A stretch of DNA of 64,000 bases from Bacteroidales bacterium (GTDB taxonomy: Bacteria > Bacteroidota > Bacteroidia > Bacteroidales > GCA-2748055): positions 145,923-209,922 of the forward strand of contig JAGLOO010000015.1 of NCBI GenBank assembly GCA_023138875.1. Direction: 5' to 3'. The position numbers and the translations under genes are program-made. The notes beneath the pieces were generated by a model, which saw only the letters and a list, made by a program, of their open reading frames with translations, was not told where the DNA came from and did not search any database. Of this stretch, positions 62,394-64,000 are shown one piece after another. The stretch's first letter is position 1. The number at the start of each line of letters is the position of its first letter.

Positions 62394-62729
62394 CTATACC
62401 GGATATGCCTCCAGTCCGGCTTTCAAAGCTCCTTCGATGGTTCCGTCGAACAGACTGGACCCGGGGAAGAACCACTCATCAGGATCATACTGTTCCCTGG
62501 TCCATTTGAAAATGGCAAATTCCCACTCTTTCATGTCACCTGTATAAGTAAGCCTTGCAACAGGAGAGATTTTTCCAAACTCATGTCTTTTAAGGTAAAG
62601 GAAATTTCCTTTTGTCTCTGCAAAATAGGCAACTGAATCAGTTCTGCCCCGAAAGTGACTTCTGTTGAACTCTTCAATAATACCAACAGCCTCCTGCTGA
62701 ATCTCTTTGGGAATTGCTTTTTTGGGCAT
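62394..62729 (-). CDS. Hypothetical small protein upstream of the DUF3843 gene
   Basis: A 111-residue soluble protein, not recognised. Start MPKKAIPKEIQQEAVGIIEEF is preferred over the preceding ATG. It has a helix at the N-terminus and a mixed beta region (YFAETKGNFLYLKRHEFG, ARLTYTGDMKEWEFAIFKWT). Its constant partner appears to be the DUF3843 gene, 32 bases downstream. No signal or membrane segment. Confidence 0.6.
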   Translation of the reverse strand: MPKKAIPKEIQQEAVGIIEEFNRSHFRGRTDSVAYFAETKGNFLYLKRHEFGKISPVARLTYTGDMKEWEFAIFKWTREQYDPDEWFFPGSSLFDGTIEGALKAGLEAYPV

Positions 62730-63090
62730 CAATTTTTGAAATTTAGGGGTTAATTATTGCATTTCAAACATACCTACTATCGTTTAAGATAACAACAGAC
62801 AGGTCAATAATATCATATTCGAAAAGAATCCCTTGCTAATCTCAGGAATAATCTCCACCATCATTTACTATCCGATGGGATATGTTCTATAATTGCAGCT
62901 ATTTAGGTACGCTTAATGAACTATAAAAGAATACAGTAAATTTTTACACTGAAGCACCATTGAAAAAGTAAATAGATGCCTTTTAGGGCAAATGAAATAT
63001 TTAAAAATTGGGAATCTTTGATTTATAAAGCCCATTAAATCAGTGTGATAACAAATTGCTATGTAATAGAATGCCTAAATAAGGTAATAG
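62730..63090. other. Intergenic AT-rich stretch at the island's right end
   Basis: I see no gene, RNA or repeat here. It is very AT-rich and runs up to the right copy of the tRNA-Cys end. Confidence 0.4.
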
Positions 63091-63097
63091 GTTACAT

Positions 63098-63113
63098 TCC
63101 GCTACCGACCTCA
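63098..63113 (+). repeat. Right attachment-like repeat (16 bp of tRNA-Cys 3' end)
   Basis: TCCGCTACCGACCTCA is an exact copy of 57735-57750. It is preceded at 63091-63096 by GTTACA, which also occurs in the tRNA just before the T arm, so it may be a more extensive tRNA-Cys remnant with a deleted T arm. Confidence 0.75.
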
Positions 63114-63125
63114 ATTATATATCCG

Positions 63126-63163
63126 AACCCCTCTGTATAACAAATGATTATAGAGGGGTTTAT
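63126..63163 (+). terminator. Strong hairpin terminator, probably the original end of the tRNA-Cys transcript
   Basis: AACCCCTCT (63126-63134) and AGAGGGGTT (63152-63160) form a perfect 9-bp stem around 17 bases, followed by TTATT. It lies 13 bases after the right tRNA repeat. Before the island inserted, it would have stood directly behind the tRNA. Confidence 0.75.
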
Positions 63164-63199
63164 TCGTCCAGGGGCGGAATGAGGGGTTGAATGTGAATA

Positions 63200-63835
63200 T
63201 TATTTTATGATTAAGCCCTCTTTCTTAAGCTCGTTTAGCAGGTCATAGGAATACCTGTCAAACCAGCTGTCCAGACTAGAGGGATTATAGGCTTCGGACT
63301 GGATTGACCATAAGAGCTGGTCCTGTTCAAGGTCATAGAAGTTACTCTCGATGTAATAGGTTTTGTCGTTGGAGTAGTAACCGGAAGAATATACCTGGGG
63401 ATAGTAGTGGTTATAATATCCATAATAGCTGCCATACATGCCATAATTCATGGGATAGTATGCTCTTCCGGGTTGATAGTACTCTACGGTTTTTACATCG
63501 AGCAAGGCAATGACAAATACAGCATCGCACCCGGTTCTTTTGATGGCCTCGGCCATTTGCTCACGGGTGAAATTTTCGGAGATTGAAAGATTTGGTGGAA
63601 ATACGGCACTGCTTAGTACGACCTTTTGACCCCTTGATGCAATTATAGCGGCCATCCGGTCTTCCACTGAAAAACTTGTTTCCTTGTTTGGCGATAGTAC
63701 AATTACAAAAATTGACTCATATGGACTTTTAGAACCGGCCTCGGGATTGATCCAGGAGTTTGTGATCTTCTGGCTAGGCCCGCAACCTGAAAATGCCAAG
63801 GCGAACAACAGTATAATTAGATATTTCGATTTCAT
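63200..63835 (-). CDS. Lipoprotein of unknown function with tyrosine-rich insertion
   Basis: A 211-residue lipoprotein (MKSKYLIILLFALAFSGC, Cys18). The N-terminal half (KITNSWINPEAG...ESIFVIVLSPNKET..FSVEDRMAAIIASRGQKVVLS) resembles the DUF4136-type periplasmic fold. Between about residues 122 and 160 lies a stretch with 15 or so tyrosines (YYPMNYGMYGSYYGYYNHYY). The rest (YDLEQDQLLWSIQSEAYNP) resumes the fold. Function unknown. Confidence 0.65.
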   Translation of the reverse strand: MKSKYLIILLFALAFSGCGPSQKITNSWINPEAGSKSPYESIFVIVLSPNKETSFSVEDRMAAIIASRGQKVVLSSAVFPPNLSISENFTREQMAEAIKRTGCDAVFVIALLDVKTVEYYQPGRAYYPMNYGMYGSYYGYYNHYYPQVYSSGYYSNDKTYYIESNFYDLEQDQLLWSIQSEAYNPSSLDSWFDRYSYDLLNELKKEGLIIK

Positions 63836-64000
63836 CTTTTAAGTTTAAGTATTGGTAGTGGTAAAGTAATCATTTTTCTCTACCAAACGGCATCTATCAT
63901 TACCAGCGATTCCGCTTCGCTTCATTTTCTGATGGCCATTATTCCTGATTCATGGATGGGGCAAAGCTATTTTGTACAACATGGAAATATTTTACAGGGA

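Larger units (their letters stand above)
57749..63113. mobile_element. Genomic island at tRNA-Cys, without integrase
   Basis: About 5.4 kb bounded by the intact tRNA-Cys and an exact 16-bp copy of its 3' end. It contains accessory genes: an AbiE-type toxin-antitoxin pair, a ParB-like/DUF6933 pair, and a DUF3843 gene with a small partner. The first part (57.9-60.2 kb) is distinctly AT-rich. No recombinase gene remains, so the element is fixed or was moved by an integrase elsewhere. The island ends just before a strong terminator that fits the tRNA's original one. Confidence 0.6.

Noticed and set aside
1..64000. CRISPR array
   Set aside because: No regularly spaced direct repeats of CRISPR size were seen; the only repeats are the terminator element, tRNA copies, IS66 ends and duplicated gene scraps.

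Overview
The window looks like chromosomal DNA of a Bacteroidota bacterium, most likely order Bacteroidales or Marinilabiliales. Supporting marks are a SusC/SusD pair, type IX secretion (T9SS) C-terminal sorting domains, an Oar-like TonB receptor, a PF10091 glucoamylase-family pair, DUF6249, DUF3843 and DUF6933 proteins, and promoters of the TTG / TAnnTTTG type. No species-level assignment is possible by eye.

Layout. 0-7 kb: 3' end of alanine dehydrogenase, a small lipoprotein-like gene, a Na+/solute symporter, the Kdo transferase WaaA and an Oar-type TonB receptor. 7-24 kb: housekeeping and metabolic genes. These are B12-dependent ribonucleotide reductase, an ECF sigma factor with a membrane partner, the threonine-degradation pair (threonine dehydrogenase and Kbl), a CrtI-like desaturase, GltX, a TatD hydrolase, a damaged tcdA, a PadR regulator with a membrane protein, a CPBP protease, a methyltransferase, FolB and a DUF1080 protein. 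24-39 kb: an AT-richer surface-polysaccharide locus mostly on the minus strand. It holds MraY/WecA-type initiating transferases in three copies (one ruined), Wzz, Wzx, a Wzy-like protein, an O-antigen-ligase-like protein and two glycosyltransferases, with a plus-strand glucuronyl C5-epimerase-like gene. It is edged by transposase, integrase and DUF4143 relics and by an IS66 remnant that still has its 8-bp target duplication. 40-43.7 kb: GlnS, an MscS channel and a T9SS-secreted protein. 43.8-57.5 kb: a complete polysaccharide-utilisation locus (regulator, SusC, SusD, two PF10091/GH144-like proteins, GH3 beta-glucosidase), for which beta-1,2-glucan is the best guess as substrate. 57.5-63.2 kb: a tRNA-Cys locus carrying an inserted accessory island bounded by a 16-bp repeat of the tRNA 3' end. 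The island holds an AbiE-type toxin-antitoxin pair (toxin interrupted by a stop codon), a ParB-like/DUF6933 gene pair, and a DUF3843 gene with a small partner.

The most interesting parts are: (i) the tRNA-Cys island, which appears to have separated the tRNA from its original terminator; (ii) the overlapping ParB-like/DUF6933 pair, whose 3' end also occurs as an 87-bp scrap fused to a DUF4143 relic 34 kb away; (iii) the visibly decaying genes (tcdA, third WecA-like copy, AbiEii toxin, EEP-nuclease tail); and (iv) the predicted beta-1,2-glucan utilisation locus. Everything here was read by eye; family calls rest on motif recognition and not on database searches.
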